The notes beneath the pieces are model-generated. The model was not told the DNA's origin and ran no database searches. It saw nothing but the letters and a program-made list of their open reading frames with translations. Positions 47,175 to 56,728 of a stretch of DNA of 64,000 nt are shown one piece after another. Each line of letters opens with the position of its first letter. Positions within the stretch are counted from its first letter, which is position 1. This DNA is from Arenicella xantha (GTDB taxonomy: Bacteria > Pseudomonadota > Gammaproteobacteria > Arenicellales > Arenicellaceae): assembly GCF_003315245.1 (NCBI RefSeq), contig NZ_QNRT01000004.1:302305-366304 (forward strand), given 5' to 3'. Made by a program: the position numbers and the translations under genes.

Positions 47175-47372
47175 TTAACGGTACGTGCTCGGTCGGTCGA
47201 CGATGGTTGCAATCGACTGCTCGGTGAATAGCGGGATACTGTTAGGTTCATCGTCGCGGCGCTCACTGGCTCGGGCCAGCGCAGCCATATGCTGCTGCCA
47301 TAGGTCGAGTGTGCTGTGTTGTTGTTTGTTGAGACCTGACCCTAGGACATTAAATTTTCGTGTTTTCTTCAT
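47175..47372 (-). CDS. Small protein of unknown function (65 aa)
   Basis: From the ATG at 47372 the product is MKKTRKFNVLGSGLNKQQHS and continues with LDLWQQHMAALARASERR to a polar C terminus. A longer frame starting with TTG at 47444 is possible. The composition looks like a real soluble protein, with a basic N-terminal region followed by a helix. It is convergent with the SRAP gene. Not recognised. Confidence 0.5.
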   Translation of the reverse strand: MKKTRKFNVLGSGLNKQQHSTLDLWQQHMAALARASERRDDEPNSIPLFTEQSIATIVDRPSTYR

Positions 47373-47685
47373 CTTTGATTCCGTTACTAGATTGTCGACT
47401 ACTCGATTTTTACGTTCTACCAGAGGTTTAGTTTCCTCTAGCAAACTGATTATGGCTCTCGATGCCGCCGCTTACATCACCTAAATAGGTGAATTTTTGA
47501 ATAAATTGACCATATTGACGTTGTGACCCTAGTTTTAACGTTGCTAATCAACCCGACGTGCGTCTGTCGAGTAAACAAGCTAATATACGTTTCTTGCTTT
47601 GATAGCAGCTTTTTTTTGCACCTGCATGCGGCAAGCGATTAGAATCGCAAATACTTGAAAATAAATAGAAAACGAGAAGACCGAT

Positions 47686-48882
47686 ATGGCGAAAGTAGTT
47701 CTTTGCTCCGAATTGGGTAGTGGCTCCCGTGCATTAGCGAGATTAGCTGACTGTGCCGATGAACTGAAAACTCAAGGGCACTCAGTTCGCCTTGTGTGTA
47801 GCGATATAGCCGCAGCACACCGCAATGAGTCTTTCGCCAAAATATCCATTTTTCAGGCTCCAAAGCCAGTCTTGCCGAAACGCGACAAGTCCTGGCGTCT
47901 GCAAAACTTCACATCGATTTTGTTGGCCAATGGGTTTGATAGTCCAGCCACATTGACGCCCGTGTTGCGCAGCTGGTTACACACTTTAGCTACATTGGAT
48001 GTGGATTTGGTGGTTACCGACGGTGCACCGGTGGCGACACTAGCCGCAAAATTATTGATGGTTCCATGTGCGATGGTTGGAAATGGGTATTCAGTTCCAC
48101 CGAAAACCAATCCGCTTCCAAGTTTGGCTCCGTGGAAAACGACGGAGGGTCTACAGGCGCAGTTAGAAGAGGGCGACCAACGTTTAGTCGCAACTGTTAA
48201 TAGTTCTATTCAAGCACTAAATTTCGAGAAAGTAGTGCTTAAGGAAGCGTATGAGATTTACTCACATGCTGATCAGTGGGTCATGTCGTTCGCTGAAATC
48301 GACCACTATGGTCGCCGCGAAGCCGACTATGTGGTGCGCTGGACCAGGAGTAGTACAGCCGTTGATCCGGTATGGCCACATTCCCCCGGAACTAAAATAT
48401 TTGCCCAGCTCGATGCGAAGTCGCCGCACTTGACCGCCGTGCTGGAGCAACTCGCACGCCGAGGTGATCCGACCTTGGTGGTTATTCCTAACGCCGAGGA
48501 CAGTTGGATTAAGCAGAACCAAGTCCGAAATATCAAAATTCAGAATGAGTTAGTTAATATTCGCCGCGTTATCGAGCAGTGCCGGGTGGTTATTAATAAC
48601 TGCAACCATGATTTGATTTATGAATTGTTGATTACCGGTACGCCGTCTATTCTGTTGCCGAATAACCCCGAAAATATGTTGTTAGCTTATCGTGTGGCGA
48701 AACGAAAACTAGGCTTTCCTGGGCCAGCTAAACCCGACGGTTTAGATCTTAATAAGCTGATCGAGAAGGCGACGACTAGCGATCAGATTTGGGCCAACGC
48801 ATCGCGAATGAGCCTTAAGTATGAAAACCATCATACCTTATCGCGTTTACATCAGTTGATCGCCGCCAAATTGGAGAAATAG
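47686..48882 (+). CDS. Glycosyltransferase-like protein (GT-B fold)
   Basis: The 398 residues show a two-domain GT-B pattern. The N-terminal domain starts KVVLCSELGSGSRALARLADCADEL and has VDLVVTDGAPVATLAAKLLMVPCAMVG. The C-terminal domain has INNCNHDLIYELLITGTPSILLPNNPENMLLAYRVAKRKLG, like the nucleotide-sugar site of GT1/MurG-type enzymes. Substrates are unknown. It appears to be monocistronic; XdhC starts 37 bp downstream. Confidence 0.8.
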   Translation: MAKVVLCSELGSGSRALARLADCADELKTQGHSVRLVCSDIAAAHRNESFAKISIFQAPKPVLPKRDKSWRLQNFTSILLANGFDSPATLTPVLRSWLHTLATLDVDLVVTDGAPVATLAAKLLMVPCAMVGNGYSVPPKTNPLPSLAPWKTTEGLQAQLEEGDQRLVATVNSSIQALNFEKVVLKEAYEIYSHADQWVMSFAEIDHYGRREADYVVRWTRSSTAVDPVWPHSPGTKIFAQLDAKSPHLTAVLEQLARRGDPTLVVIPNAEDSWIKQNQVRNIKIQNELVNIRRVIEQCRVVINNCNHDLIYELLITGTPSILLPNNPENMLLAYRVAKRKLGFPGPAKPDGLDLNKLIEKATTSDQIWANASRMSLKYENHHTLSRLHQLIAAKLEK

Positions 48883-48919
48883 GCGGCCTTGCTGACTTGT
48901 CATCTCACGTGCCGTAACT

Positions 48920-49804
48920 GTGAACGTTAATTATACCGACCAGCCGCCGGAGCTGATTGCCGCTGCCTTAGATTGGGTGCGGTCCGGCTCTCGGGTGGTG
49001 CTAGCTACCTTGGTTAATATTGAAGGTAATGCGCCGTATCCGCTTGGTACCCAGATGCTGGTCAATGAACAAGGCGATTACCTAGGGCAAATGACCGGCG
49101 GTTGTGCTGAGCGAGCGATTGCCGATCAAGCGCTGCTCGCGCTCCAGCAAGAACGGAATCAAGCGCAACGTTACGGACTCGGCTCGCCGTTTTTTGATAT
49201 TAAATTGCCGTGTGGCTCAGGCATTGATGTGTATTTTGATTGCCAACAAACTGAACCGTCATTGCTGCATTTGCTAACCCAGCTAGAGGCTCGCCAGGTC
49301 GTGCCGATGCAAGTTGGTCAGTATCAAAAAACCTATGTTCCGACGCCGCGACTAATGTTGTTTGGGCAAGGCCCAATTATGCAATCGCTGACAAAATTGG
49401 CGATGGCGACTGGCTATGATGTGGTGTGTTGCGTGCAGAATGACGACACTAAAGCGCAGCTAGAAGCGCACGGATTTTGTACTGAACCCTTGGCGCGCGC
49501 GATCGACATTGCTTCGGCTGCGGATAGCTTTTCGGCGGTGGTTTCATTGTTTCATGAGCATGATTTAGAAATTCCTATTTTACAGCGAGCGGTTGAATCG
49601 CCGGCTTTTTATATTGGCGCCTTAGGAAGTAAACGAACTCACGCGTCACGCTTGGTCAGTTTAGAGACGCAGGGTGTCAAGCCGGGTCTTTTATCAAAAA
49701 TACATGGGCCAGTCGGTATGGATATCGACGCCACGACTCCGAGTCAAATAGCCGTATCTATTTTGGCGGAGATGGTTGCGGTGATGAATCGTATCCATGG
49801 CTGA
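48920..49804 (+). CDS. XdhC/CoxI-family protein
   Basis: XdhC proteins protect and deliver molybdenum cofactor for xanthine-dehydrogenase-type enzymes. The XdhC_CoxI domain (VLATLVNIEGNAPYPLGTQMLV, MTGGCAERAI) and the C-terminal Rossmann domain (FYIGALGSKRTHASRL, HGPVGMDIDATTPSQIAVSILAEMVAV) are clear. Start codon GTG. It overlaps the following MocA-type gene by 8 bp, the usual pairing. No molybdenum hydroxylase gene is in the window. Confidence 0.93.
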   Translation: MNVNYTDQPPELIAAALDWVRSGSRVVLATLVNIEGNAPYPLGTQMLVNEQGDYLGQMTGGCAERAIADQALLALQQERNQAQRYGLGSPFFDIKLPCGSGIDVYFDCQQTEPSLLHLLTQLEARQVVPMQVGQYQKTYVPTPRLMLFGQGPIMQSLTKLAMATGYDVVCCVQNDDTKAQLEAHGFCTEPLARAIDIASAADSFSAVVSLFHEHDLEIPILQRAVESPAFYIGALGSKRTHASRLVSLETQGVKPGLLSKIHGPVGMDIDATTPSQIAVSILAEMVAVMNRIHG

Positions 49805-50375
49805 TACTAAGACGGATTGCATTGTTCTCGCCGCCGGGCACAGTCGTCGGTTTGGTGCTGCCAAATTAATGCACACAATGCCGGATGGACGTGCGCTGAT
49901 TGAACACACCATTGCTATCTATCAAGCGGTGTTTGATGTGGTGCATGTGGTGGCGCGTGACGACGACCTAGAGCTGCAGGCGCTGCTTAATCGTGTCGGC
50001 GCCATGCCGATTATCAATACGCGTGCTGAACAAGGAATGAGTCAGAGTATTGTCGCTGGTATACGCAGCAGTGATGCCCAATGCGGCATACTAATTGCGC
50101 TTGGCGATATGCCTTATGTAGATGTTGATACAGTACGAAAAATAGCGGCTGAGCTGCATGCCGATAATATAGTAATGCCACGCTGCCAAGGCCGGATAGG
50201 AAATCCGGTGGCGTTTGGCGTGGCGTATTTTGATGAACTTTTACGGCTCAACGGTGATGCGGGCGCGCGCGCGCTGATTAATCAGAATCTTGCAAACGTC
50301 ACGTCAGTTGAGGTCAGCGATAAAGGGATTTTTAAGGATATTGATACGCCGCAAGACTTGCTTAGTCGGACTTAG
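49797..50375 (+). CDS. Nucleotidyltransferase for molybdenum cofactor (MocA-type)
   Basis: A 192-residue NTP-transferase opening CIVLAAGHSRRFGAAKLM, the GlmU/MobA-type nucleotide loop, with LIALGDMPYVDVDTV (metal-binding Asp) and GNPVAFG. Members paired with XdhC add CMP or GMP to molybdopterin. The ATG lies within the end of the XdhC gene. Its end overlaps the convergent GNAT gene by 14 bp. Confidence 0.92.
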   Translation: MADTKTDCIVLAAGHSRRFGAAKLMHTMPDGRALIEHTIAIYQAVFDVVHVVARDDDLELQALLNRVGAMPIINTRAEQGMSQSIVAGIRSSDAQCGILIALGDMPYVDVDTVRKIAAELHADNIVMPRCQGRIGNPVAFGVAYFDELLRLNGDAGARALINQNLANVTSVEVSDKGIFKDIDTPQDLLSRT

Positions 50376-50847
50376 CAAAATCAGTCAAGGCGCTGTCGGT
50401 TAAACGGTATACCGTCCATTCATCTTGTGGCTTGGCACCAATCGCTTGGTAAAACTTAATGGCGGGCTCATTCCAGTTCAGCACACTCCATTCAACTCGT
50501 CCACAGTCATTCTCAACCGCAATTTTGGCGAGGGATTGTAACAGGCTCTTGCCCACGCCGGAGCCGCGGGTTTCGGGCTTAACATATAAGTCTTCTAAGT
50601 AAATTCCATGACGCCCTAACCAGGTTGAGAAACTAAAAAAGTAGATCGCGAATCCCACCGCCTTGGAATCAATTTCGGCGATTAAGCCGAACACTTTAGG
50701 GCTGGCGCCAAATAACACTCGCTGTAAATGCTGCTCAGTTGCGATTACCGCCTCCGGTTCTTTTTCATACAGTGCTAAATCGTGAATGAACTGTAAAATT
50801 TGCGGTATGTCAGCGGGTGTTACGGGTCGAATGTGGGGCGTGGTCAT
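50362..50847 (-). CDS. GNAT-family N-acetyltransferase
   Basis: A 161-residue GNAT protein. IRPVTPADIPQILQFIHDLALYEKEP at the start and VKPETRGSGVGKSLLQSLA, the acetyl-CoA loop (Q/R-x-x-G-x-G/A pattern), identify the family; VEWSVLNWNEPAIKFYQAIGA is the C-terminal beta-alpha unit of the diamine/spermidine acetyltransferase-like group. Substrate unknown. Transcribed alone, tail-to-tail with the MocA gene. Confidence 0.92.
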   Translation of the reverse strand: MTTPHIRPVTPADIPQILQFIHDLALYEKEPEAVIATEQHLQRVLFGASPKVFGLIAEIDSKAVGFAIYFFSFSTWLGRHGIYLEDLYVKPETRGSGVGKSLLQSLAKIAVENDCGRVEWSVLNWNEPAIKFYQAIGAKPQDEWTVYRLTDSALTDFAKSD

Positions 50848-50908
50848 GATTTGTCTCTGTTTGGCTGCTTTAAAGAGAAGGTTAGGTCGTGAAATTTGTC
50901 GGTGAGTG

Positions 50909-51379
50909 CTAACTGCTGGCGATGTCGGCGTAGCTTGCGTTAGTTAATCGGCATAGGTCGGCGGCACTTAATTCAATCTCAAGTCCGCGGCGACCAGCAC
51001 TCACGTATATCGTTGCATGCTTATTGGCAGAAGAATCCAAAAAGGTTCGAAGTGGCTTTTTTTGTGCAATTGGGCTGACACCACCTAAAAGGTAGCCAGT
51101 CACGCGTTGCACCTTTTGTTTGTCGGCCATTTCAATCTTTTTTACGCCGGCGGCACTGGCTAAGGCTTTGAGATTCAATTGCTTTGATACCGGTACAATT
51201 CCGACAATTAACTCGCCGTTAGGGCATGTGGTAACTAGGGTTTTGAAGACTTGATCAGGCGTTAGCCCCAGTTGCTCAGCGGCCTCGGTGCCATAGGACT
51301 GACTGTGTGGGTCGTGTTGATAGCTATGAACGGTGTAAGCGGTCGATGATGCTTCTGCTAGGTCGATGGCGGGTGTCAT
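50909..51379 (-). CDS. ybaK: Cys-tRNA(Pro)/Cys-tRNA(Cys) deacylase YbaK
   Basis: YbaK hydrolyses Cys mischarged on tRNA-Pro. The 156-residue protein has the YbaK/ProX fold sequence, including GLTPDQVFKTLV (active-site Lys), VPVSKQLNLKALA, GYLLGGVSPIAQKKPLRTFLD and SAGRRGLEIELSAADL. It is monocistronic and divergent from the YggU-like gene. Confidence 0.94.
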   Translation of the reverse strand: MTPAIDLAEASSTAYTVHSYQHDPHSQSYGTEAAEQLGLTPDQVFKTLVTTCPNGELIVGIVPVSKQLNLKALASAAGVKKIEMADKQKVQRVTGYLLGGVSPIAQKKPLRTFLDSSANKHATIYVSAGRRGLEIELSAADLCRLTNASYADIASS

Positions 51380-51522
51380 GGTTTTGTTATTTGCTAATGG
51401 TGGCTAAATAATACCGGCTTGCTGGTAAATGTTAATGCTACGCCTAGAGCGCATTAAGGATTGATCACTGTATAATTTGTCGTCTGTGAGGTAATTAACC
51501 TGTCTTTAGCGCGTTGTTTAAC

Positions 51523-51792
51523 ATGGCTAGTACTCTGTCAATTAAAGTTATCCCTAATTCTTCGGTTAATCAAGTTGTTGGTTACGTCGGTGACTTGCTT
51601 AAGGTGAAAGTCATGGTGGCGCCGGAAAAAGGTAAAGCCAATAAGGCGGTCGTTAAAGTACTGGCAGCCGCCTTGTCGATACCCGCTAGCCATGTGAGTG
51701 TGGCTACTGGTCAAACCAATTCACTAAAAACATTGTCGATCGAGGGTTTGACCGATCAAGAATTGGATTTGGCGCTGAGCCAGTATCGTTGA
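51523..51792 (+). CDS. DUF167 family protein (YggU-like)
   Basis: An 89-residue protein with the DUF167 sequence LSIKVIPNSSVNQVVG and VAPEKGKANKAVVKVLAAAL. The family is widespread and its function is unknown. ATG 51523 is preferred to the TTG at 51514. It is convergent with the leu operon, 11 bp away. Confidence 0.92.
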   Translation: MASTLSIKVIPNSSVNQVVGYVGDLLKVKVMVAPEKGKANKAVVKVLAAALSIPASHVSVATGQTNSLKTLSIEGLTDQELDLALSQYR

Positions 51793-51803
51793 ATTGGTGG
51801 TTG

Positions 51804-53342
51804 TTATTGGACTAACTCGCCGGCATTCGAGTTGATGGCTTTTAGGGTGGCATACATGGCCGCCACCACCTGATTTGAATGTACTCCGCGAGTGGTCATT
51901 TTACGGCCTGTAGCAAGTTCCCAAGTAATTGACGCCTCGGTGAGTGCGTTGGTTTTTCCGCCTTTGGGGATATGTACTTGGTAGTCGATCAGCTTAGGGC
52001 GAGTTAGCTCAGGGTAGTCGATCAAAATTTCATCCAGCGCACGCGCGAAGGCGTCATAAGCTCCGTTGCCTTCGCCTTTCTCACTTAATGTTTTGCCATC
52101 TACCGAGACCGTTAGCTCGACACTCGATTTTCCACTAAGTGGGCTAAACGTGGCGCAATCGATCAACATTACACGCGCTGCGTCGTTGCTTCCCAGTACG
52201 TCGGCGATTATGAAGGGCAGGTCTTCCGGTGTGATAATTTGCTTGGAGTCGCCTAATTGAATGACTTTGGCGAGGACTTTCTTTTGGTCTTCGTCGCTTA
52301 ATGAAATTCCCATTTCATCTAGGTTCTGTTCGAGTGATGCCTTGCCGGCTAGCTTGCCGAGGGCATAGGTGCGTTTGCGTGCAAAGCGTTCAGGAGTTAG
52401 ATGAGTAACGTAGAGATTGGCTTTTTTATCACCGTCGGCGTGAATGCCAGCCGTTTGGGTGAATACATCACTGCCCAGTATCGGCGCATTGCAGGCGACG
52501 AATTTGCCTGAAAAGCTTTCAACCATTTGACTGATGTCGACAATGTGCTCCTCGGCAATGTTGAGGTCGATACCCATTTTATCGCGTAACACGACGGCCA
52601 CTTCGGCCAGGGATGCGTTGCCAGCACGTTCGCCCAAACAATTCACCGTACAGTGAATAGAGTGTATTCCGGCATCCACCGCTGCCATGACATTTGCCGT
52701 TGCTAAGCCATAGTCGTTGTGAGGATGAAAGTCGAATGATAACGCTGGGAAGCGTGTGACCATGTCGCCAATTGCTGCAGTGACTTCATCGGGCGACATG
52801 ACCCCTAACGTATCTGGCAGCATAAAGTGTCCAATCTTACGATCTTTCAGAGATTCCACTAAGTGATATACGTACTCTGGTGCGTCGCGGTAGCCATTTG
52901 ACCAATCCTCCAGATACACATTGACGTTGACACCTTGTTGTTCCGCGTAATCAATAGTTTTGTGAATGTTTTCGATGTGTTGTTCAGGGGTCTGGCGTAG
53001 TTGCTTGCGGCAATGGTTTTCACTGCCTTTGGTCAACAGGTTGATCACTTTGCCACCAGCGCCAACAATCCAATCGATGCTTCGGTTGTGATCCACAAAG
53101 CCGAGTACTTCGACGCGTTCTAAGTAGCCTTTGTCTTTCGCCCACGCATTAATTTTACGCACCGCCTCTTGCTCTCCGGCAGACACGCCAGCGGAAGCTA
53201 CCTCGATACGGTCAACCTTTAAGCGGCCCAATAATGCCTGTGCCAGACTGACCTTTTCACTTGGTGCAAACGATACGCCTTGAGTTTGCTCACCGTCGCG
53301 TAAAGTGGTGTCCATTAAGGTTATTTGGGGCTTGTTTGGCAT
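51804..53342 (-). CDS. leuA: 2-isopropylmalate synthase (LeuA-type, HMGL-like fold)
   Basis: The HMGL-like catalytic domain begins LMDTTLRDGEQTQGVSFAPSEK (metal-binding Asp) and includes FDFHPHNDYGLATANVMAAVDAG and NCLGERAGNASLAE; AGIHADGDKK follows in the linker. The C-terminal LeuA regulatory domain covers about 385-505. The sequence resembles the LeuA group common in Bacteroidetes more than E. coli LeuA, and (R)-citramalate synthase activity cannot be excluded. It lies 178 bp downstream of leuD, after a terminator, so it may have its own promoter. Confidence 0.85.
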   Translation of the reverse strand: MPNKPQITLMDTTLRDGEQTQGVSFAPSEKVSLAQALLGRLKVDRIEVASAGVSAGEQEAVRKINAWAKDKGYLERVEVLGFVDHNRSIDWIVGAGGKVINLLTKGSENHCRKQLRQTPEQHIENIHKTIDYAEQQGVNVNVYLEDWSNGYRDAPEYVYHLVESLKDRKIGHFMLPDTLGVMSPDEVTAAIGDMVTRFPALSFDFHPHNDYGLATANVMAAVDAGIHSIHCTVNCLGERAGNASLAEVAVVLRDKMGIDLNIAEEHIVDISQMVESFSGKFVACNAPILGSDVFTQTAGIHADGDKKANLYVTHLTPERFARKRTYALGKLAGKASLEQNLDEMGISLSDEDQKKVLAKVIQLGDSKQIITPEDLPFIIADVLGSNDAARVMLIDCATFSPLSGKSSVELTVSVDGKTLSEKGEGNGAYDAFARALDEILIDYPELTRPKLIDYQVHIPKGGKTNALTEASITWELATGRKMTTRGVHSNQVVAAMYATLKAINSNAGELVQ

Positions 53343-53474
53343 AGGGGTTTCTCAGAACGTCGACTCTTGACTATATCGAGTTTTGTTTAGGAAATAAAAG
53401 GCTTTAACCGAATTTGTAGTGCACTGTCTGCCGGTTGATACTGGCATATGAGTAGCTTTGCTCCAGGGCTAAAC

Positions 53475-53502
53475 GCAAAAAGGGTGGCATTGCCACCCTT
53501 AC
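53475..53502 (-). terminator. Terminator downstream of leuD
   Basis: On the minus strand AAGGGTGGCA and TGCCACCCTT pair in a tight hairpin followed by TTTTTGCG. It lies 19-45 bp after the leuD stop and before the LeuA-type gene. Confidence 0.88.
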
Positions 53503-53520
53503 TGCACTCAATGGGTCTGG

Positions 53521-54135
53521 TTACGACGCCCAAAGCCAAGGAAAACGTTGCTTATGGGTGACTTCGTATTCATCGATTCGGTCGGTCTGTTTAAGCGTTA
53601 AACCAATATCGTCTAGACCTTCTAACAAATTGTGCTTACGGAAACCGTCGATATCAAAGGTGATTTCGATGCCGCCCGGTGTGGTAACGCGTTGATGTTC
53701 AAGGTCAACGGTAAACGCGACGCCTTCATTTTCAGAAATCTCAGCCATTACTGCTTTGAGGACATCCGGTTCTACTACGATAGGCAAGATGCCATTCTTG
53801 AAGCAGTTGTTGTAGAAAATATCGGCAAAGCTGGTAGAGATTATGGTGTTGAAACCGTAATCGTCAATGGCCCAAGGGGCATGCTCTCGAGAGGACCCGC
53901 AGCCGAAATTATCGCCAGCTACAAGAATTTTTGCGCCGTCGAAGTTTGGGTTGTTGAGCTCGAAATCCGGGTTTAGTGTGCCGTCTTCGAGATAGCGCCA
54001 GTCGTGAAACAAATGGATTCCAAACCCTGTTCGTTCAACTTTCTTTAAGAATTGTTTGGCGATGATTTGATCAGTATCGACATTGCTGCGATTCATTAAG
54101 GCCGCAACACTCGTATGTTTTGTGTATTTTTCCAT
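53521..54135 (-). CDS. leuD: 3-isopropylmalate dehydratase small subunit
   Basis: LeuD pairs with LeuC to isomerise 2- to 3-isopropylmalate. The 204 residues carry NRSNVDTDQIIAKQFLKKVERTGFG and the aconitase swivel-domain motif DNFGCGSSREHAPWAI. The length is standard. It starts 30 bp after the leuC stop, in the same operon. Confidence 0.97.
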   Translation of the reverse strand: MEKYTKHTSVAALMNRSNVDTDQIIAKQFLKKVERTGFGIHLFHDWRYLEDGTLNPDFELNNPNFDGAKILVAGDNFGCGSSREHAPWAIDDYGFNTIISTSFADIFYNNCFKNGILPIVVEPDVLKAVMAEISENEGVAFTVDLEHQRVTTPGGIEITFDIDGFRKHNLLEGLDDIGLTLKQTDRIDEYEVTHKQRFPWLWAS

Positions 54136-54165
54136 GATTGTGGCTCCTAGCCTAGTAGTTAGTGC

Positions 54166-55575
54166 CTATGCTTGTTCAAGCGTTCGGATATCGACAAAGT
54201 GCCCAGCGGCGGCAGTTGCTGCTGCCATTGCGGGAGAAACGAGGTGGGTTCGACCACCTTTACCTTGTCGGCCTTCGAAATTACGATTCGATGTCGACGC
54301 GCAGCGTTCACCGGGTTTAAGTTGGTCGCCGTTCATCGCCAAGCACATAGAACAACCTGGTTCACGCCACTCCCAGCCCGCATCAGTGAATATTTTGTCT
54401 AAACCTTCCTGCTCAGCTTGTTCTTTTACTAAGTACGAGCCTGGTACGGCAATCGCGGTGACATTGGCCGGCACTTTAGTGCCTTTGGCGATCTCGGCAG
54501 CGGCCCGAAAGTCCTCAATACGTGAGTTAGTACACGAACCAAGAAACACAAAGTCGACCGCGATGTCCGTCATCTTAGTGCCGGACTCTAAACCCATATA
54601 GCCTAAGGCGCTTTCACAGGCGATTCGTTTGCCTTCGATGCTGAAGTCAGATGGGAAGGGTACTGATTGATCGACTGGAACAACTTGCTCAGGTGATGTG
54701 CCCCAGGTAACTTGTGGTGCAATGTCTTCGGCTCGCAATTTCACAACGTGGTCAAATGCCGCGCCGTCGTCGCTGGGTAATGATTTCCAGTAGGCTAGTG
54801 CTTGCTCCCATTGCTCACCTTTGGGCGCGAACTCTTTGCCTTCTAGAAAGTCATAGGTCTTTTGGTCTGGTGCTACTAATCCAGCGCGTGCGCCGGACTC
54901 GATTGCCATATTGCATAGCGTCATGCGACCCTGCATCGACAGCGCTTCAATCGCTTCGCCGGCGTATTCAATGACGTAGCCGTTACCGCCAGCCGTGCCA
55001 ATTTCGCCGATAATGGCTAATGCAATGTCTTTCGCGGTGCTGAATTTAGACAGTTTGCCGTCGACTTGCACCAACATGGTTTTGGACTTTGATTGTGGCA
55101 GGCATTGAGTTGCCATCACATGCTCAACCTCAGACGTGCCGATGCCGAATGCTAAGGCACCAAAAGCGCCGTGGGTTGCGGTATGTGAATCGCCGCATAC
55201 CGTAGTCATGCCGGGATGGACAAAGCCGTGTTCTGGCACGACTACGTGAATGATTCCATTATTCTTGCTTTTCATGTCGTACAACGTCAGCCCGTGGTGC
55301 TGGCAGTTGTCCATCATGGTTTGCACTTGTTTAGCGCCAATTGGATCGGGTAAGTTAATGCGGTCCTTGAGCTTGGTTGGCACGCAATGGTCCAAGGTGG
55401 CAAGAATACTATGTGGATTACGAATCGGGCGATCCGCAATTTTCAGTCCTTCGAACGCTTGTGGTGACGTTACTTCGTGCATTAGATGACGGTCAACGTA
55501 CATTAATGGCGCTTGGCCCGGCTCTTGGTGCACAAAGTGTGCGTCCCAGATTTTTTCGTACATGGTTTTAGCCAT
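54166..55575 (-). CDS. leuC: 3-isopropylmalate dehydratase large subunit
   Basis: A 469-residue aconitase-family enzyme. Cluster-binding cysteines are in [10 protein letters not shown] and GCSMCLAMN, and [28 protein letters not shown] is the substrate region. It acts with leuD in leucine synthesis. leuB is not next to it, unlike E. coli leuABCD. Transcription probably starts in the divergent region shared with the LysR gene. Confidence 0.97.
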   Translation of the reverse strand: MAKTMYEKIWDAHFVHQEPGQAPLMYVDRHLMHEVTSPQAFEGLKIADRPIRNPHSILATLDHCVPTKLKDRINLPDPIGAKQVQTMMDNCQHHGLTLYDMKSKNNGIIHVVVPEHGFVHPGMTTVCGDSHTATHGAFGALAFGIGTSEVEHVMATQCLPQSKSKTMLVQVDGKLSKFSTAKDIALAIIGEIGTAGGNGYVIEYAGEAIEALSMQGRMTLCNMAIESGARAGLVAPDQKTYDFLEGKEFAPKGEQWEQALAYWKSLPSDDGAAFDHVVKLRAEDIAPQVTWGTSPEQVVPVDQSVPFPSDFSIEGKRIACESALGYMGLESGTKMTDIAVDFVFLGSCTNSRIEDFRAAAEIAKGTKVPANVTAIAVPGSYLVKEQAEQEGLDKIFTDAGWEWREPGCSMCLAMNGDQLKPGERCASTSNRNFEGRQGKGGRTHLVSPAMAAATAAAGHFVDIRTLEQA

Positions 55576-55726
55576 GGGTTACCTCTTGGAAAAACGTTCA
55601 ACAACAATGAGTTAAGCTTTATTCAAGGGTCGCTTGAACGACCTTGAGCAACAGGGCTGAGCCTGTAATTGAGTAAATCATAGCAAAGCTCATTGATAAA
55701 TCAAATTCATTGTTTTTATAATATGG

Positions 55727-55741
55727 ATTCCAAATTGGAAT
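55727..55741. promoter_or_regulatory. Probable LysR-type operator between leuC and its regulator
   Basis: ATTCCAAATTGGAAT is a perfect inverted repeat fitting the T-N11-A LysR motif, about 20 bp before the regulator ATG. The sequence AATTCATTGTTT occurs directly repeated on both sides (55704 and 55739). Confidence 0.7.
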
Positions 55742-55761
55742 TCATTGTTTGATTCAAACTT

Positions 55762-56625
55762 ATGGACATTTCTGCTCTTCAAGCGTTTATCGCCGTTGCT
55801 CGGCACGAGTCTTTTTCGAAAGCTTCTGAGTTGCTATTTGTGACGCAACCAGCGGTTAGCAAACGCGTCTCTTCGCTTGAGCAGGAGCTCGGCACACAAT
55901 TGTTTAACCGCATTGCGCGACAAATCAGTTTGACTGAAGCTGGTAAGCAATTGTTGCCGCGAGCGCAAGAGTTAGTCGCTCAAGCCGAGGACATGCAACG
56001 CTATGCTTCCAACTTGAGTGACGACATTAGTGGCAACCTATCAGTTGCTATTGCGCATCATGTAGGCCTGCATCGCATGCCACCGATCTTGAAGGAGTTT
56101 GGCCGACGCTATCCGAATGTACATCTTGATATCTTATTTGAAGACTCAGATAAGGCGTTTAATGCTGTGCAAAAGGGCGATATTGAGTTCGCGGTTATCA
56201 CCTTGCCGACCGAGTTGCCGGACAAGCTGATCAAGCAAAGGGTGTGGCTTGATAGTTTAAGCGTGGTGGTGGGGCTTGACCACGAACTGGCTAGTCAGCA
56301 GGCGATCAACTTGCTGCAGCTCTCTGAATACTTTTGTGTATTGCCGAGTAAAGACACGGAGACCCATAAAATTGTGCAGCGTGAGTTTGATCAGCGCTAT
56401 TTGAGTCTGCGCGTACAAATGGAAACCAATAATCTAGAGACATTGAAAATGTTAACTGAGGCGGGGCTCGGTTGGTCAGTATTGCCACAGACTATGCTCA
56501 GCAACTCTCTGGTAGTGATCGATGTTGGCCTAGTTTTGCAGCGGGAATTAGGCTTGGTGGTGCATGCAAAACGTAGCTTGTCGAATGCGGCTAAGGCCTT
56601 AAAGTCTTTGATTGAAAGCAGTTAG
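55762..56625 (+). CDS. LysR-family regulator, divergent from leuC
   Basis: A 287-residue LysR protein: helix-turn-helix in about 1-60 (FSKASELLFVTQPAVSKRVSSLEQELGTQLFNR), then a substrate-binding domain with LSVAIAHHVGLHRMPPILKEFGRRYPNVHLDILFED. It is transcribed away from leuCD, and the intergenic operator suggests it regulates those genes and itself. The effector is unknown; 2-isopropylmalate, as for some leu regulators, is possible. Confidence 0.92.
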   Translation: MDISALQAFIAVARHESFSKASELLFVTQPAVSKRVSSLEQELGTQLFNRIARQISLTEAGKQLLPRAQELVAQAEDMQRYASNLSDDISGNLSVAIAHHVGLHRMPPILKEFGRRYPNVHLDILFEDSDKAFNAVQKGDIEFAVITLPTELPDKLIKQRVWLDSLSVVVGLDHELASQQAINLLQLSEYFCVLPSKDTETHKIVQREFDQRYLSLRVQMETNNLETLKMLTEAGLGWSVLPQTMLSNSLVVIDVGLVLQRELGLVVHAKRSLSNAAKALKSLIESS

Positions 56626-56728
56626 ATAGAAAGCCGTTAGATAGAAAGCAGCCTGTTAGCGTCGCTCACGCGAGGCTTGCAAAGAATCTGCTAAAATCTA
56701 TTTATGTTTTCCACTTGGACGCAGACCT

